Origin: Desulfovibrio sp.
GTDB taxonomy: Bacteria > Desulfobacterota > Desulfovibrionia > Desulfovibrionales > Desulfovibrionaceae
Assembly (NCBI RefSeq): GCF_034006445.1
Contig: NZ_JAVESS010000001.1
Location: 558,001 to 622,000 of the forward strand
Direction: 5' to 3'
DNA: 64,000 nucleotides
Of this stretch, positions 53,766 to 63,826 are shown one piece after another. Below the pieces are notes generated by a model. It was not told where the DNA came from. It did not search any database and saw nothing but the letters and a program-made list of their open reading frames with translations. Numbering within the stretch: position 1 is the first letter of the stretch; every line of letters begins with the position of its first letter. The translations under genes and the position numbers were made by a program.

Positions 53766-54209
53766 ATGCTGGAATTTACCGAAAACATGGGTCAGCGAAC
53801 CAATCTGGAGCCTACGGTCACCCTCACCCTGACCTGGGAGCAGCGCGGCAAATGCCGCCAGCGGCTGCGGCTGGACAGCGGCGAAGACGCAGGCCTGTTT
53901 CTCACGCGCGGGCAGGTTCTGCGCGAGGGCGATATTCTGCGCGCCGGGGATGTGCTGGCAATTGTGCGCAACCGCGCGGAACCTGTGGTGACCGGCATTG
54001 CCCCCAACTGGGAAACTCTGGCCCGCGCCTGCTATCACCTTGGCAACCGCCACACCGCCATGCAGCTTGGCCACAAGTGGCTGCGCTTTATGCCCGACCA
54101 CGTGCTTGAAGAACTGGCGGAAAATCTGGGTCTGCGTCTGCGCCGCGAAAATCTGCCCTTTGAGCCCGAAGGCGGCGCTTACGGCGGGCACGGGCACAGT
54201 CATGGCTGA
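53766..54209 (+). CDS. ureE: Urease nickel metallochaperone UreE
   Basis: A 147-residue protein with a UreE N-terminal peptide-binding-like domain (TLTWEQRGKCRQRLRLDSGE, GLFLTRGQVLREGDIL) and the metal-binding ACYHLGNRH segment. The C-terminus ends with a short histidine tail (GGHGHSHG), which can bind nickel. ATG at 53766 follows AAGGAG. It is separated from ureC by 160 bases holding no gene; it overlaps ureF by eight bases. Confidence 0.93.
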   Translation: MLEFTENMGQRTNLEPTVTLTLTWEQRGKCRQRLRLDSGEDAGLFLTRGQVLREGDILRAGDVLAIVRNRAEPVVTGIAPNWETLARACYHLGNRHTAMQLGHKWLRFMPDHVLEELAENLGLRLRRENLPFEPEGGAYGGHGHSHG

Positions 54210-55095
54210 ACTGGCGGTTGGACTTGCGACGGATCTGGCCTCCGAGCCGCCGCTTACTGTAAAAACGCTGGCAGACGGAACCTGCCGAGTTCAACAGTGC
54301 GCGATGCAGGGACAAGCGGAAGATCTGTCAGGCCAGGCCGGTCCGCATGATGGCCGGACCGGTGGCTACTCGGCATGGCAAGGGCCGCACCTTGGTCTGA
54401 CAGCCCTGCTCTATCTGTCGGGGCAATCCCTGCCTGTTGGTGGTTTTGCTTGGTCGCAAGGCCTTGCTGCCGCCGTGGAGCGGGGACATGCAGGCACTGC
54501 GGAAGGCGTGCGCCGCTGGCTTTGGGGCGTGCTGCGGCTGGGCTTTGCGCGCAACGATCTGCCCCTTCTGCTGCGTATGCATGCGGCAGTATGCAGCGCC
54601 GATGCCGATGCGCTGGCCCGCTGGAACGCTCTTATGCTTGCCGGGCGTGAGAGCCGCGAACTGTGGCAGGAAGAAATTCAGATGGGGCGCGCCCTGCGCC
54701 GTATGTTGCATGATCAGAACATGCTGCCGCCCTGGCCGCTGCCTGACGCTGCGGGGTACACGGCCTGTTTTGCCGTTGCCGCCGTCATGCTCGACCAGCA
54801 CGCACGCAGCATGGAGCCGTATTGCGATGCTGCCGCGCAGCAGCGCGCCGGGCTGGACGCGGCCTGCGCCTATGTGTGGAGCTGGCTGCAAAACCAGGTG
54901 GCCGTGGCCTGCAAAACCGTGCCTCTGGGCCAGACCGCCGCGCAAAAACTGTTGCTGGAGTTCATGCCTGCCGTGCCGCAACTGGCGGCTCAGGCAGCGG
55001 CCCTGCCCGATGAGGGCATCGGCTCCAGTCTCCCCGGCCTTGCCCTGTGCAGCGCCGGACACGAACGACAATATACCCGACTTTTCAGGAGTTGA
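54202..55095 (+). CDS. ureF: Urease accessory protein UreF
   Basis: A 297-residue helical protein. The UreF core begins near residue 65 ([20 protein letters not shown]) and includes [20 protein letters not shown] and [20 protein letters not shown]. The first 60 residues, Gly/Ala/Gln-rich, are an extension not needed by the core. UreF joins UreD-apoenzyme and gates UreG GTPase. The ATG at 54202 lies inside the ureE end. Confidence 0.92.
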   Translation: MAELAVGLATDLASEPPLTVKTLADGTCRVQQCAMQGQAEDLSGQAGPHDGRTGGYSAWQGPHLGLTALLYLSGQSLPVGGFAWSQGLAAAVERGHAGTAEGVRRWLWGVLRLGFARNDLPLLLRMHAAVCSADADALARWNALMLAGRESRELWQEEIQMGRALRRMLHDQNMLPPWPLPDAAGYTACFAVAAVMLDQHARSMEPYCDAAAQQRAGLDAACAYVWSWLQNQVAVACKTVPLGQTAAQKLLLEFMPAVPQLAAQAAALPDEGIGSSLPGLALCSAGHERQYTRLFRS

Positions 55096-55100
55096 ACGTC

Positions 55101-55715
55101 ATGACCAATAGACCCTGCCTGCGAGTGGGCGTTGGCGGCCCTGTGGGTTCCGGCAAAACGGCACTCTTGCGCCACCTGTGCCTGCGGCTGCGCAAGCACT
55201 ACAATATGGCCGTCGTCACCAACGACATTTACACCCGCGAAGATGCGGAATTTCTGCTGCGGCACAACGCCCTTGAAGCCGACCGCATCATCGGCGTTGA
55301 AACGGGCGGCTGCCCGCACACTGCCATCCGCGAAGACGCCTCAATGAACATTCAGGCCATTGAGGAGCTTCAGGCGCGTCATCCCGGCCTGGAACTGGTG
55401 TTGGTGGAAAGCGGCGGGGACAACCTGTCCGCTACGTTCAGCCCGGAACTGGCCGACCTCACCATCTATGTCATTGACGTAAGCGGCGGCGATAAAATCC
55501 CGCGCAAGGGCGGCCCCGGCATCACCAAGTCCGACCTGCTCGTTATCAACAAGGTTGACCTCGCGCCCATGGTGCATGCCTCGCTGGACGTGATGGAGCG
55601 TGACACCCGCCGCATGCGCGGCGAACGCCCCTATGTGCTGACCGAAATGCTTTCCGGGGCCGGTATTGAGGCTGTGATCACTTTCATCATCCGCGAGGGC
55701 ATGCTGCAGTTTTAG
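55101..55715 (+). CDS. ureG: Urease accessory GTPase UreG
   Basis: A 204-residue SIMIBI-class GTPase that supplies the energy and nickel for urease activation. P-loop [11 protein letters not shown] (10-20), nickel-site motif [31 protein letters not shown] and NKVDLAP are all conserved. AGGAG nine bases before ATG 55101. Last gene of the urt-ure operon; there is no obvious terminator in the 90 bases before the convergent transporter. Confidence 0.96.
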   Translation: MTNRPCLRVGVGGPVGSGKTALLRHLCLRLRKHYNMAVVTNDIYTREDAEFLLRHNALEADRIIGVETGGCPHTAIREDASMNIQAIEELQARHPGLELVLVESGGDNLSATFSPELADLTIYVIDVSGGDKIPRKGGPGITKSDLLVINKVDLAPMVHASLDVMERDTRRMRGERPYVLTEMLSGAGIEAVITFIIREGMLQF

Positions 55716-55808
55716 CGGTTGGATATGCCTTATTGTAATGTTCCCCCTCTCTGCCCACGATAAGAGCCGATCGCTGATATCACGCTTGAGGCTTTTGCGG
55801 GAAGTGGT

Positions 55809-57107
55809 TCAGTGCGGAATCTGGCCCAGCAGTTTGAACCAGGCATAGTCGAGCGGCACCAGCATCAAGAAGGTGGTCGCTGCAAGCGCCAGGCAAAGTC
55901 GAATGCCATCCCTGGCGGGCACCTGACCCATACCCATTGCAACGACGACGGGAGATGCCTGGTAGGGAAGCAACGGCGTGGCATAGCCGATGACCTGCAC
56001 CATAAGCACGGTCAGCAAAGGCAGACCGGAAGCTTCTGCCAGGGGCTGCGCGAGGGGCGTGAACAAGGCTGGTACGCCATTGGCAGTAACGGTGAAGTTT
56101 AACGCACTGGTCAGCGCGATCAAGGCTCCAAAGTTGCTGGCCGGGCTGGACGGATCGAGCGGGAGCCTGTGCAGCAACCACGAGCCCATGATGGCTCCCA
56201 GCCCGGAATAGTTCACGAACGCCGCCAGCCCCAGGATGCCGGCAATATAGAGACAGGTGCGGATGTTGACGCCAGCGGCAAATTCGTCGCCAGTCAGAAA
56301 GCCAATGCGGGGCAACACGCAAACGCAGGCAGCCGCCAAACCTATCCAGGCTGGCGATATACCATGCACGGCATCGGTTATCCACAGCGCCAGCGTCGCA
56401 AGCAGCAAGACACTCAGGCGTTTTTCGGCTGGACTCAGCGGTTGGGAGGGCCCGGATGCCGCAATTTTTTGCGGTTTTGCGGGGAACAGCAGACACAGCC
56501 AGCCCACAAGCGCGAGTCCTTTGAGCAGCCCGAGTACGGGCGCATGCAGCATCAGATAGGGAAGATAGGAAAGGTGGATGCCATACGCGCTTTCGGCTGC
56601 GCCAGCCATGATGAGGTTGGGCACATTGGCGGGCAGGATGCTGGCTGACAGTTGGAAGGTGCCAAAGCCGACCGCCAATGCCAGTGCCGTGCGCCCGCGA
56701 CTGCCCTCTACCAGTCCAGCGCGGTCGGCCAGAGCCAGGACGATGGGCATCAGCAAGGCGATGCGCCCCATGTTGGAAGGCATGATGAAGGCCAGGGCAT
56801 AGGTGAGCAACACCACGCCCCCGACCATATGGAGCCATGATCCAGTCAACCGGCTCGCCAGACTGCGGGCGATGCGGTCTGCCAAACCGACCTTGCGGAT
56901 AGTAACGCCAAGAACAAAGCCACTGAGCACCAGCCAGAACGCGCCCGAAGAAAAACCCGAGAACAACACGTCGGGCGGAGCCAGATGCAAGATGGCGGCT
57001 GTTGCAAAAAACAGTAAAGCGACGAGGTATTCCGGCAACCTCGCCGTGGCCCAAAGCCCGATCGTGGCGGTGACGATGCCCGCGCCTATCCATGCTTCTG
57101 CCGCCAT
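55809..57107 (-). CDS. SLC13/DASS-type anion transporter
   Basis: A 432-residue inner-membrane protein with about eleven to twelve spans. Two inverted halves each hold a DASS-like hairpin: FIMPSNMGRIALLMPIVLAL in the first, and NFTVTANGVPALFTPLAQPL in the second. AGGAG lies just before the ATG at 57107. The family moves sodium-coupled dicarboxylates, sulfate or related anions; the substrate cannot be read from the sequence. Convergent with ureG, so probably not part of urea use. Confidence 0.75.
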   Translation of the reverse strand: MAAEAWIGAGIVTATIGLWATARLPEYLVALLFFATAAILHLAPPDVLFSGFSSGAFWLVLSGFVLGVTIRKVGLADRIARSLASRLTGSWLHMVGGVVLLTYALAFIMPSNMGRIALLMPIVLALADRAGLVEGSRGRTALALAVGFGTFQLSASILPANVPNLIMAGAAESAYGIHLSYLPYLMLHAPVLGLLKGLALVGWLCLLFPAKPQKIAASGPSQPLSPAEKRLSVLLLATLALWITDAVHGISPAWIGLAAACVCVLPRIGFLTGDEFAAGVNIRTCLYIAGILGLAAFVNYSGLGAIMGSWLLHRLPLDPSSPASNFGALIALTSALNFTVTANGVPALFTPLAQPLAEASGLPLLTVLMVQVIGYATPLLPYQASPVVVAMGMGQVPARDGIRLCLALAATTFLMLVPLDYAWFKLLGQIPH

Positions 57108-57733
57108 TGCGTCTCCTGTTTATTATATGTTTACGTAGGATAACTGACGAATTTATTCTGATGGCTCCTTTGTCCGTCCACGCCCGCAATCCGCTGGCCA
57201 TGCACAGCCTCACACGGCATACTGATGGTTGCTCCAATGCCCGCCGTGCGAATGCGGAACCGCACCATACGCGCGGTTGCCTGCGTCGTCATGCGGAGCA
57301 AGTGTGCTTTGAACGGCTGTTGCTTGGGGCACGGAAAAGCATATCAGCAAAGGCATACGGTGGGAATAGATACAGCAGACAAAGAACGGATCAATGTCCA
57401 TATTTTTCTTGCACCACTACTCCGCCCAGACAACTGATGCCAGCATATTCAGTCCATCATACCGCACAAGATACTTTTGTTTGAGTGAAATACAGATCAC
57501 CTGTCCATATTTTGGTCAGATTCTGGAGTGTACTCCGGGGAAATATGGGGATTAGTGGCATGGTGGGTGCACACAAGGCAAATGCGCTTCCCCCAGAGTG
57601 ACAAACCACCTGGGTACTGGCAAAAAAACAGAAGGAACAACGCCTCCTGCCCATTCAGGATTGCAGACCAGATGGCGAAAGGCTATGTTCCCAATATTAA
57701 TGCCACCTGAAACGGGAGACACAATACGGAATC
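57108..57733. other. Intergenic region without a supported gene
   Basis: About 620 bases between two divergent genes. Small frames on both strands have no Shine-Dalgarno and no family features. It should contain both promoters, but I could not pick them with confidence. Confidence 0.5.
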
Positions 57734-58567
57734 ATGAGAACACGCACACAAGACAAAGCCGCTTCCGGCGCTGAAGACCGGCGGGCCCCGGAACACACCG
57801 CCGCGCACCATTTACGCTCGCACGATATAGAAACGACTCAGGATCGGGTGACATGGTCACTCTTTATGAAAGCGGCCCTGCTTGTAGTAGGTATCTGGTC
57901 TGCTTCTGCCCTGGGTTTATATTTGTTCACGTCAGATTTCAGCAAATCCGGCACGTTCGGTGACTCTTTCGGCGTGCTGAACACGCTGTTTTCCGGTCTT
58001 GCATTTGCTGGAATCATCGTTTCAATAAAAATGCAGAATGATGAAATGCGCGAACAGCGTAAGGAACTACAAAAGCAGAAGAAAAATGCTTTGTTATACC
58101 ACAGGGAAAGAATGTTTCTTTTGCTGATGGATGAGTTCAAAAAGTCAAGGGAACATCGCTACACTGTTGCCGACGTACGCCGCATTATCTATGACTGTCT
58201 TGGTTACGATGTGGGCAGTCCGGATCAAGATTCACCAGTGCCAGCGCTTATTGATGAGGTGGAAGGTGTACTTGTGGGCACCCGATCCGAAACGCCCTTG
58301 CTGCAAACCCTGTCCCGTCGCGTGTTTCGGCACGAAATGTGTGAAGTGTTCCTTAAAACTTTTCACCAGGCTGCGGAAAGCGTAAAAAAATTCGACTCCG
58401 CAAACAGGGGCGAATATTACGATATCGTTTGCAACAGCATGTCAGATCCGGAAGAAGCCTTGTTGTTCCTCTGCTTTGTGGCGCGTTACGGCGCGCAAAC
58501 CCAGCAAAATCCTCAGGCAATGAAATTGTTCGACAGCTTTGACGAAATCAAGGGCAAACTGCTCTAG
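57734..58567 (+). CDS. Putative phage abortive infection (putAbiC-type) membrane protein
   Basis: A 277-residue protein. A hydrophilic start (1-40) precedes two membrane spans (about 43-65 and 82-100), then a coiled coil (QNDEMREQRKELQKQKKNA) and a soluble helical domain of about 160 residues (YHRERMFLLLMDEFKKSREH ... FHQAAESVKKFDSANRGEYY). This layout is typical of putative AbiC-like proteins, thought to sense phage infection at the membrane and stop growth. Residues 84-115 match the frameshifted prophage gene at 1765-2252. The ATG at 57734 has GGGAG about 15 bases upstream, so a later start is possible. Confidence 0.65.
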   Translation: MRTRTQDKAASGAEDRRAPEHTAAHHLRSHDIETTQDRVTWSLFMKAALLVVGIWSASALGLYLFTSDFSKSGTFGDSFGVLNTLFSGLAFAGIIVSIKMQNDEMREQRKELQKQKKNALLYHRERMFLLLMDEFKKSREHRYTVADVRRIIYDCLGYDVGSPDQDSPVPALIDEVEGVLVGTRSETPLLQTLSRRVFRHEMCEVFLKTFHQAAESVKKFDSANRGEYYDIVCNSMSDPEEALLFLCFVARYGAQTQQNPQAMKLFDSFDEIKGKLL

Positions 58568-58939
58568 TCAGCCGCCGAAGCGCCTTTTCAGCCATAAACA
58601 GTGCCTGGCCGCTACGCCTTGTTCACACGCCGCGCGTAACAAAACAATTAGTTCTGCTTTTACAAAATAATAAAATGAACCGCAGAGGCCGCAGGTGAGT
58701 TTTTCTGCGGCACCAAGAAGTCCATTTTTAAATTTTGCGCAATAAAGCAGCGCGTTACCAGTAGCCCTAAAATGGAAAGCCCCGGGGATGCCGGGGCAAT
58801 CAGGGAATGTAGAAGCAGTTGTTGAGGCACTATGCAGGATGACGGCATCAATGTCAACATAGTACACCAGTTTCAAGCGGCAACAATTATAAATGTTGGT
58901 CCTGCGTGTGTGCGCAAAGATCCGCCCTGTGCCCCGATA
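58568..58939. other. Intergenic region without a supported gene
   Basis: Overlapping minus-strand frames (58568-58876) lack a Shine-Dalgarno and family features. A short tract of opposing G/C words around 58778-58795 (GCCCCGGGGATGCCGGGGCA) forms a small hairpin. Nothing else is seen. Confidence 0.5.
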
Positions 58940-58973
58940 AAAAAAGGGGTCACAGATGTTATCTGTAACCCCT
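58940..58973 (-). terminator. Terminator of tRNA-Pro
   Basis: On the minus strand AGGGGTTACAGAT / ATCTGTGACCCCT (thirteen pairs, one G-U) with an AAC loop, followed by a run of seven T. Confidence 0.88.
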
Positions 58974-58982
58974 TGATTTTTC

Positions 58983-59060
58983 TGGTCGGGATGGCGCGAT
59001 TTGAACGCGCGGCCTCAGCGTCCCGAACGCTGCGCTCTAGCCAAGCTGAGCCACATCCCG
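58983..59060 (-). tRNA. tRNA-Pro (anticodon CGG)
   Basis: A 78-base tRNA including an encoded CCA. Acceptor CGGGATG / CATCCCG, D arm GGCTCAGCTTGGCTAGAGC, anticodon arm CAGCG-TTCGGGA-CGCTG giving CGG (reads CCG), T arm GCGCGTTCAAATCGCGC. All arms are intact. Confidence 0.95.
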
Positions 59061-59189
59061 TTGAGAAAGGGAACATATGCGAGACGTTGAATTTTGGCAA
59101 GCCATTTTTTATTTGTAAAAAAATTTGGGCTGACGTAACATAACATCCGTCCTTAGAAGGACAAATTCTTTGCGGAGCGAACGACCTGT

Positions 59190-60263
59190 ATGACCCGTGT
59201 TTTAGTGGTGGACGATTCGACCTTCATGCGCAACGCTATTGTCTCTCTTTTGGAGCAGGACCCGGAAATCAAGGTTGTCGGTACTGCCAGAGATGGGCTG
59301 GAAGCTCTGCAAAAAGCCGAAGAGCTTGATGCTGACGTCATGACGCTTGATGTGGAAATGCCTCGCCTTGATGGCCTTGGCACGTTGCAGCGCCTTATGA
59401 AGACAACGCCCATGCCAGTGCTCATGATCAGTTCGCTGACTGAGAGCGGTGCTGAAAGCACTCTCAAGGCTCTGGAATACGGGGCGCTGGACTTCATCCC
59501 CAAGAACATGAGCAATGACCGTGATTCTTTCGGGTCGGAACTGCGCCGCAAAGTAACGGCACTGGCCCGGCGTAAGGCCATCATCCGTCTCAAGTACCGC
59601 CGCATCAACAATATTCCCATGCCGGCCTCTCCCTTGCCGCGAATACAGCATTCACAACCGGCGGACTATGTTCAGACACCCTGCCATGGACCACGCGACC
59701 TCGTTGTTGTGGGCGTTTCCACGGGGGGACCGCCAGTGGTTCAAAAGATCCTGTCCGCCCTGCCCGCAGATCTGGCAGCCTGCATCCTTGTGGCGCAGCA
59801 CATGCCAGCCGCCTTTACAGGCCCCTTTGCCAAAAGACTGGACAGTGTTTGCAACATAAGCGTCTCCGAGGCAGTGGATGGAGACCGCATAAAAAACGGG
59901 CATGCCTATGTCTGCCCTGGCGGCAAGCATATAAGCGTGCGCATGCGCGGCCCCCTGCCTGAAGTCGCCATCACCGAGGAACCCCGTGACGCGCTGTACA
60001 AGCCCACCGTCAACCTGCTTATGGAAAGCGCCGGAAAAAACATGGGCCGCCGTACCCTGGGTGTCATGCTGACCGGCATGGGTTCGGACGGATGCGAAGG
60101 CGCAAAAGTTTTGAGAGAAAAAGGCGGCTGCCTCATTGCCCAAAATGAGGCTTCATGCGTGGTATATGGCATGCCCAAGGCTGTCATTGATGCCAAATTG
60201 GCCAATCAGATTCTTGATGCAGATGATATCGCCCAAGCCATCATGACAATTGTCAAGGGCTGA
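59190..60263 (+). CDS. cheB: Chemotaxis protein-glutamate methylesterase CheB
   Basis: A 357-residue two-domain protein. The receiver has Asp8/Asp9, phosphorylated Asp54 (LDVEMP) and a Thr/Ser-Lys pair (SSLTE, IPK). After a linker the methylesterase shows Ser177 (VSTGGP), His204 (AQHMP) and Asp300 (LTGMGSDG), the full catalytic triad. It demethylates and deamidates receptors, reversing CheR. ATG at 59190 gives the usual TRVLVVDDS start. It opens a set with the HEAT-repeat gene and cheR, 26 bases apart and less, so one operon. Confidence 0.95.
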   Translation: MTRVLVVDDSTFMRNAIVSLLEQDPEIKVVGTARDGLEALQKAEELDADVMTLDVEMPRLDGLGTLQRLMKTTPMPVLMISSLTESGAESTLKALEYGALDFIPKNMSNDRDSFGSELRRKVTALARRKAIIRLKYRRINNIPMPASPLPRIQHSQPADYVQTPCHGPRDLVVVGVSTGGPPVVQKILSALPADLAACILVAQHMPAAFTGPFAKRLDSVCNISVSEAVDGDRIKNGHAYVCPGGKHISVRMRGPLPEVAITEEPRDALYKPTVNLLMESAGKNMGRRTLGVMLTGMGSDGCEGAKVLREKGGCLIAQNEASCVVYGMPKAVIDAKLANQILDADDIAQAIMTIVKG

Positions 60264-60289
60264 CCAGTAGCGCAGCAGGAAGCACTATT

Positions 60290-62221
60290 ATGGAAAATTT
60301 GCTCGACACGGCTCCGCAAGTACTTGAAGCACTGCAGTCAGATGACAGCGCCACTATTCGCAGTGCCGCTTTCAATGCTGGCGACATGGCCTTGCTTGAA
60401 GCTATCCCTTTGCTTTGCTCGCTTGTCAAAAGCAGCAATATCGGCATACAGGAAGCGGCAGAATACGCCTTGCGCAAAATCCGGGGCCCCCAGGTGGTGG
60501 CTGCCCTGCTGCCCTTGCTACGTAGCGATGAGGCCCCTGTGCGCAATGTGGCCATGGATATTTTGCGTGAAATCGGCAGTGACAGCATTGAGAGCATGCA
60601 GCCGTATCTGCAGGACGAAGACCCGGATCTGCGCATCTTTATTACCGACATTCTCGGGTACAGCCCGACGCACCAGGCGGTTCTGCTCCTCTCAAAGGCG
60701 CTGCTTAAAGATCCGGAAGTAAACGTGCGCTATCAGGCGGCCGTCAGTTTGGGCAACCTTGCTTTTCCCGAGGCGGTTCCCGCTCTGTGCCAGGCCATGC
60801 ACGATGAAGAATGGGTGCAGTTCGCAGTGGTGGAAGCCCTGGCGAAGATCAAGGATCCTTCCGCCGCCAATGGGCTTGTAAAGTTGCTGCCGCAGGCCTC
60901 GCCACTTGTATGCTCCGCCATCATTGACGCGCTGGGCGATATGGGGGATGTCAAAGCCATACCGCTGCTTTTCAGCTCGCTTGAAAATGTCCGCGTGCCT
61001 CTGCGGCATAAAATCGTCAAAGCCATTGTGCAGATTCTGAGCGTGCGCTCCCTGTCGCTGCTGGCCGCCAAATCACAAGAACGCTTGCGCGACTATCTGC
61101 TTGAGGCGCTTACCGACAATGATGAAGACATTCTGCTGGCTGCTCTGCAAGGCTTGAGCGCCATTGGCAACGAGGACGCCACCGAGGCCATCATCAATCT
61201 GGCCGTGGGCCTTGATGTGGAGCGGCAGTCCGAACTTTATGAGGCTGCCATACACGCCATTGCTTCCCTTGGGTACAACAGCATGCTCCGCGACGCCCTG
61301 CGCAGCGACGATGAAAAGCATATTGCCGTGGCAATGGAAGCCTGTCGGCTTTTGAAGGATCAACGCCCGGTTGAGGAGCTTAAAAACATTTTCTGGCGGG
61401 TAAGCCCCGATCTGCGACGGGAGGCTGTGGCCGAACTCGCGCAGATGGGCACCTGCACGGATACCCCGTTCTTTCTCTCCATTATTGAACACTCTGACGA
61501 CGCGGAAGTTTTAAAGAGCGCACTGGTGTTTTTCGGTAATCAGCATGGTTGCCCCGAAGTGGAAGACATCGTTTTTGCCCAGCTTGACCACCGGTATGTT
61601 GATGTGCAGGAAATGGCTCTTGAAGCAAGCATCAATCTTCACAGCCCCAAACTCAACAGCCAGTTCAAGATCAGGGCACGCAGCGAAGACCCCATGCAGC
61701 GCATGATGGCCATCTACGCTCTTGGCCGCTATAGTGTCACTGAAAATCTTGATGAAATACTTCAGGCTCTTGAAGACCCTTCGCCCCGTGTGCGACAGGT
61801 TGCCATTGAGGCCTTTCAAAATCTGGGGCCACAGGCTGAAGACTTTTTGCCCCACTTCTTGCCCCGCCTGATTGATGAAGACAAGGACGTGCGGATCGCC
61901 CTGGTGGATCTGCTTGGTCAGATAGGCACCCCAGCAGTCATGCCGCACCTTGTCTCTGCCCTTGCTGACGAGAATGACTGGGTCAAAATCAGAGCCATTG
62001 AAGCTCTGGGCGTACACAAACTTGCCGATGCTGTTCCCTACCTGACTCAACTGTTTGAAACAGCCAATCCCATGGTTTCTTACAAGATTATTGAGGCGTT
62101 GGGAATGATCGGCGGCAATGTGGCCTTCAGTGTGCTTCTTGGCTTGATGAATAGTGAAGACCCGGAAATACAGCACGCTGCGGCTGAAGCGGTGGCAGCC
62201 ATCCAGGCAGAACAGGAGTAG
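60290..62221 (+). CDS. HEAT/PBS-lyase-like repeat protein in chemotaxis operon
   Basis: A 643-residue all-helical protein of about twenty 30-residue HEAT-like repeats (for example VRNVAMDILREIG, VRYQAAVSLGNLAFP, VRQVAIEAFQNLG). No catalytic motif, signal peptide or membrane span. It should be a cytoplasmic curved scaffold for protein binding. It lies exactly between cheB and cheR (26 and 2 base gaps), so adaptor or organiser of an adaptation complex is the natural inference; the partner is unknown. Confidence 0.85.
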   Translation: MENLLDTAPQVLEALQSDDSATIRSAAFNAGDMALLEAIPLLCSLVKSSNIGIQEAAEYALRKIRGPQVVAALLPLLRSDEAPVRNVAMDILREIGSDSIESMQPYLQDEDPDLRIFITDILGYSPTHQAVLLLSKALLKDPEVNVRYQAAVSLGNLAFPEAVPALCQAMHDEEWVQFAVVEALAKIKDPSAANGLVKLLPQASPLVCSAIIDALGDMGDVKAIPLLFSSLENVRVPLRHKIVKAIVQILSVRSLSLLAAKSQERLRDYLLEALTDNDEDILLAALQGLSAIGNEDATEAIINLAVGLDVERQSELYEAAIHAIASLGYNSMLRDALRSDDEKHIAVAMEACRLLKDQRPVEELKNIFWRVSPDLRREAVAELAQMGTCTDTPFFLSIIEHSDDAEVLKSALVFFGNQHGCPEVEDIVFAQLDHRYVDVQEMALEASINLHSPKLNSQFKIRARSEDPMQRMMAIYALGRYSVTENLDEILQALEDPSPRVRQVAIEAFQNLGPQAEDFLPHFLPRLIDEDKDVRIALVDLLGQIGTPAVMPHLVSALADENDWVKIRAIEALGVHKLADAVPYLTQLFETANPMVSYKIIEALGMIGGNVAFSVLLGLMNSEDPEIQHAAAEAVAAIQAEQE

Positions 62222-62223
62222 CC

Positions 62224-63819
62224 ATGTCACAGCCTCCGACCTTTTTCCCCAACGGCGTGCAAAACAAAAACGCCAACGATACAGAAAATCGCGGAACGTC
62301 CACTTCCACGGCTCCATCCGCGACGGGCAAGCCTCCTACACAGTCTGGGGCTTTTTCGCGTCCGGCTGACGAACAAACGTCACGCCTTGGCGCAGGTCTG
62401 ACGCAGCCGCCACAACCGACATCTGCTTTCAAACCCTCCGGATTTGCCCCACGCCCCACAGACCCCGCTGCGTCTCCGGCGCGACCTGCATTTGGCACCA
62501 CTGCGGGAAGCAGTCCCTTCAGTTCTGCTGGCACCACGCCAACCCAGCCTTCTGCATTTGGCGGCGCCACCTCCCCCTATGTTGGTCAGTCTGGCCTGGG
62601 ACAACCCAATCTGGGGCAGTCCACCTGGACGTCGCCCTTGCGCCAGGCAGCCCAGACGCCGCCAGGAACCTCCGTTTCCAGCCCCTTTGCCGCAAAAGAC
62701 GCCGCTGCGCAAAGATCTCCCGCCGGGGCACAGCAGGCATCCGCTTTCGGCACGACAGGCTCAAGCCTTTTTCCTTCGGCAGGCGCGGCGGGCAACAGAA
62801 CCAGCGCGTTCCAGTCCGGGGCCAATGCGACGCCGCAGGCGGCAATGCCGCCAAAGGCACCTCTTTTCCGCAGCACGCAGCCCGGCACGCCTTTGCGTCA
62901 ACCCCTCACCCCAAGTTCGGCCTTTCGCACGCCCACCCCTGCTGTTGAAAACACAAAGGCTACTTCGCCCTTTCGCAAGGACTTGCAGATTTCGGATGAG
63001 GAATTTTTGCAGCTTCGTGATTTTATTTACCAGCAATGCGGCATTTTTATCGCCGAAAACCGCAAATATCTGGTTGAAAACCGTCTTTCCAATCGCATCA
63101 AGGATTTGAACCTCAAAAGTTACAACGAATACTACAATTTCCTCCGGTTTGATGCCAGTCGAAAGACTGAATTAAACAAGCTTTTTGAGGTTGTTACTAC
63201 CAACGAAACCAGTTTTTTCCGCAATCCGCCGCAACTGGAAGTTTTTCAAAAAAACGTGCTGCCTGATATACTGGATCAATGCCGCCAAAAAGGACAAAAA
63301 AAATTACGTATCTGGTCGGCAGGCTGTTCCACAGGTGAGGAGCCCTATACCCTCGCTATCATTCTTCACGAAGTTCTCAGAAGTGAAATCCATAGCTGGG
63401 ATATCAAAATAACGGCCAACGATCTTTCTGAAGCCGTACTTGCCGCCGCAAGGCGTGGCATCTACAGCGAGTATGCACTGCGCACCACGCCAAAATCCAT
63501 CGTAGACACCTACTTCGTTAAAGAGGACAGTGTATACAAGATCAAGCCCGAACTGAAGAACCTCGTTTCTTTTGGGCAGATAAATCTTAGCGACAAAGAG
63601 CAGTTGAGGCGTGTTGATAAATCGCAGATCGTTTTTTGCCGTAATGTCATCATTTACTTTGACGATGAAATGAAGCGCAAAGTCATCAATGCCTTCTATG
63701 ACAACCTGGAGGTCAATGGCGCACTGCTCATCGGCCATTCAGAGTCGCTGCACAATATCAGCCGTGCGTTCCAGCTGGAGCATTTCAAAGGCACCATCGT
63801 CTACCGCAAGCTGGCTTAG
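62224..63819 (+). CDS. cheR: Chemotaxis receptor methyltransferase CheR with long disordered N-terminus
   Basis: A 531-residue protein. Residues about 254-531 are a complete Che[42 protein letters not shown] site [15 protein letters not shown] (about 363-378), [20 protein letters not shown] and [18 protein letters not shown]. It methylates receptor glutamates with S-adenosylmethionine. The first 250 residues are Pro/Ala/Ser/Thr/Gln-rich with about a dozen SAF/SPF/PAFG-type words, which typical CheRs of 280-300 residues lack. ATG at 62224 is two bases after the HEAT gene. Confidence 0.93.
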   Translation: MSQPPTFFPNGVQNKNANDTENRGTSTSTAPSATGKPPTQSGAFSRPADEQTSRLGAGLTQPPQPTSAFKPSGFAPRPTDPAASPARPAFGTTAGSSPFSSAGTTPTQPSAFGGATSPYVGQSGLGQPNLGQSTWTSPLRQAAQTPPGTSVSSPFAAKDAAAQRSPAGAQQASAFGTTGSSLFPSAGAAGNRTSAFQSGANATPQAAMPPKAPLFRSTQPGTPLRQPLTPSSAFRTPTPAVENTKATSPFRKDLQISDEEFLQLRDFIYQQCGIFIAENRKYLVENRLSNRIKDLNLKSYNEYYNFLRFDASRKTELNKLFEVVTTNETSFFRNPPQLEVFQKNVLPDILDQCRQKGQKKLRIWSAGCSTGEEPYTLAIILHEVLRSEIHSWDIKITANDLSEAVLAAARRGIYSEYALRTTPKSIVDTYFVKEDSVYKIKPELKNLVSFGQINLSDKEQLRRVDKSQIVFCRNVIIYFDDEMKRKVINAFYDNLEVNGALLIGHSESLHNISRAFQLEHFKGTIVYRKLA

Positions 63820-63826
63820 GCACGAC

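Noticed and set aside
57210..57654. Short frames in the gap before the abortive-infection-like gene
   Set aside because: No Shine-Dalgarno, no conserved motif and overlapping frames on both strands.
58568..59100. Minus-strand frames around tRNA-Pro
   Set aside because: One runs through the tRNA itself; neither has a start signal or recognisable domain.
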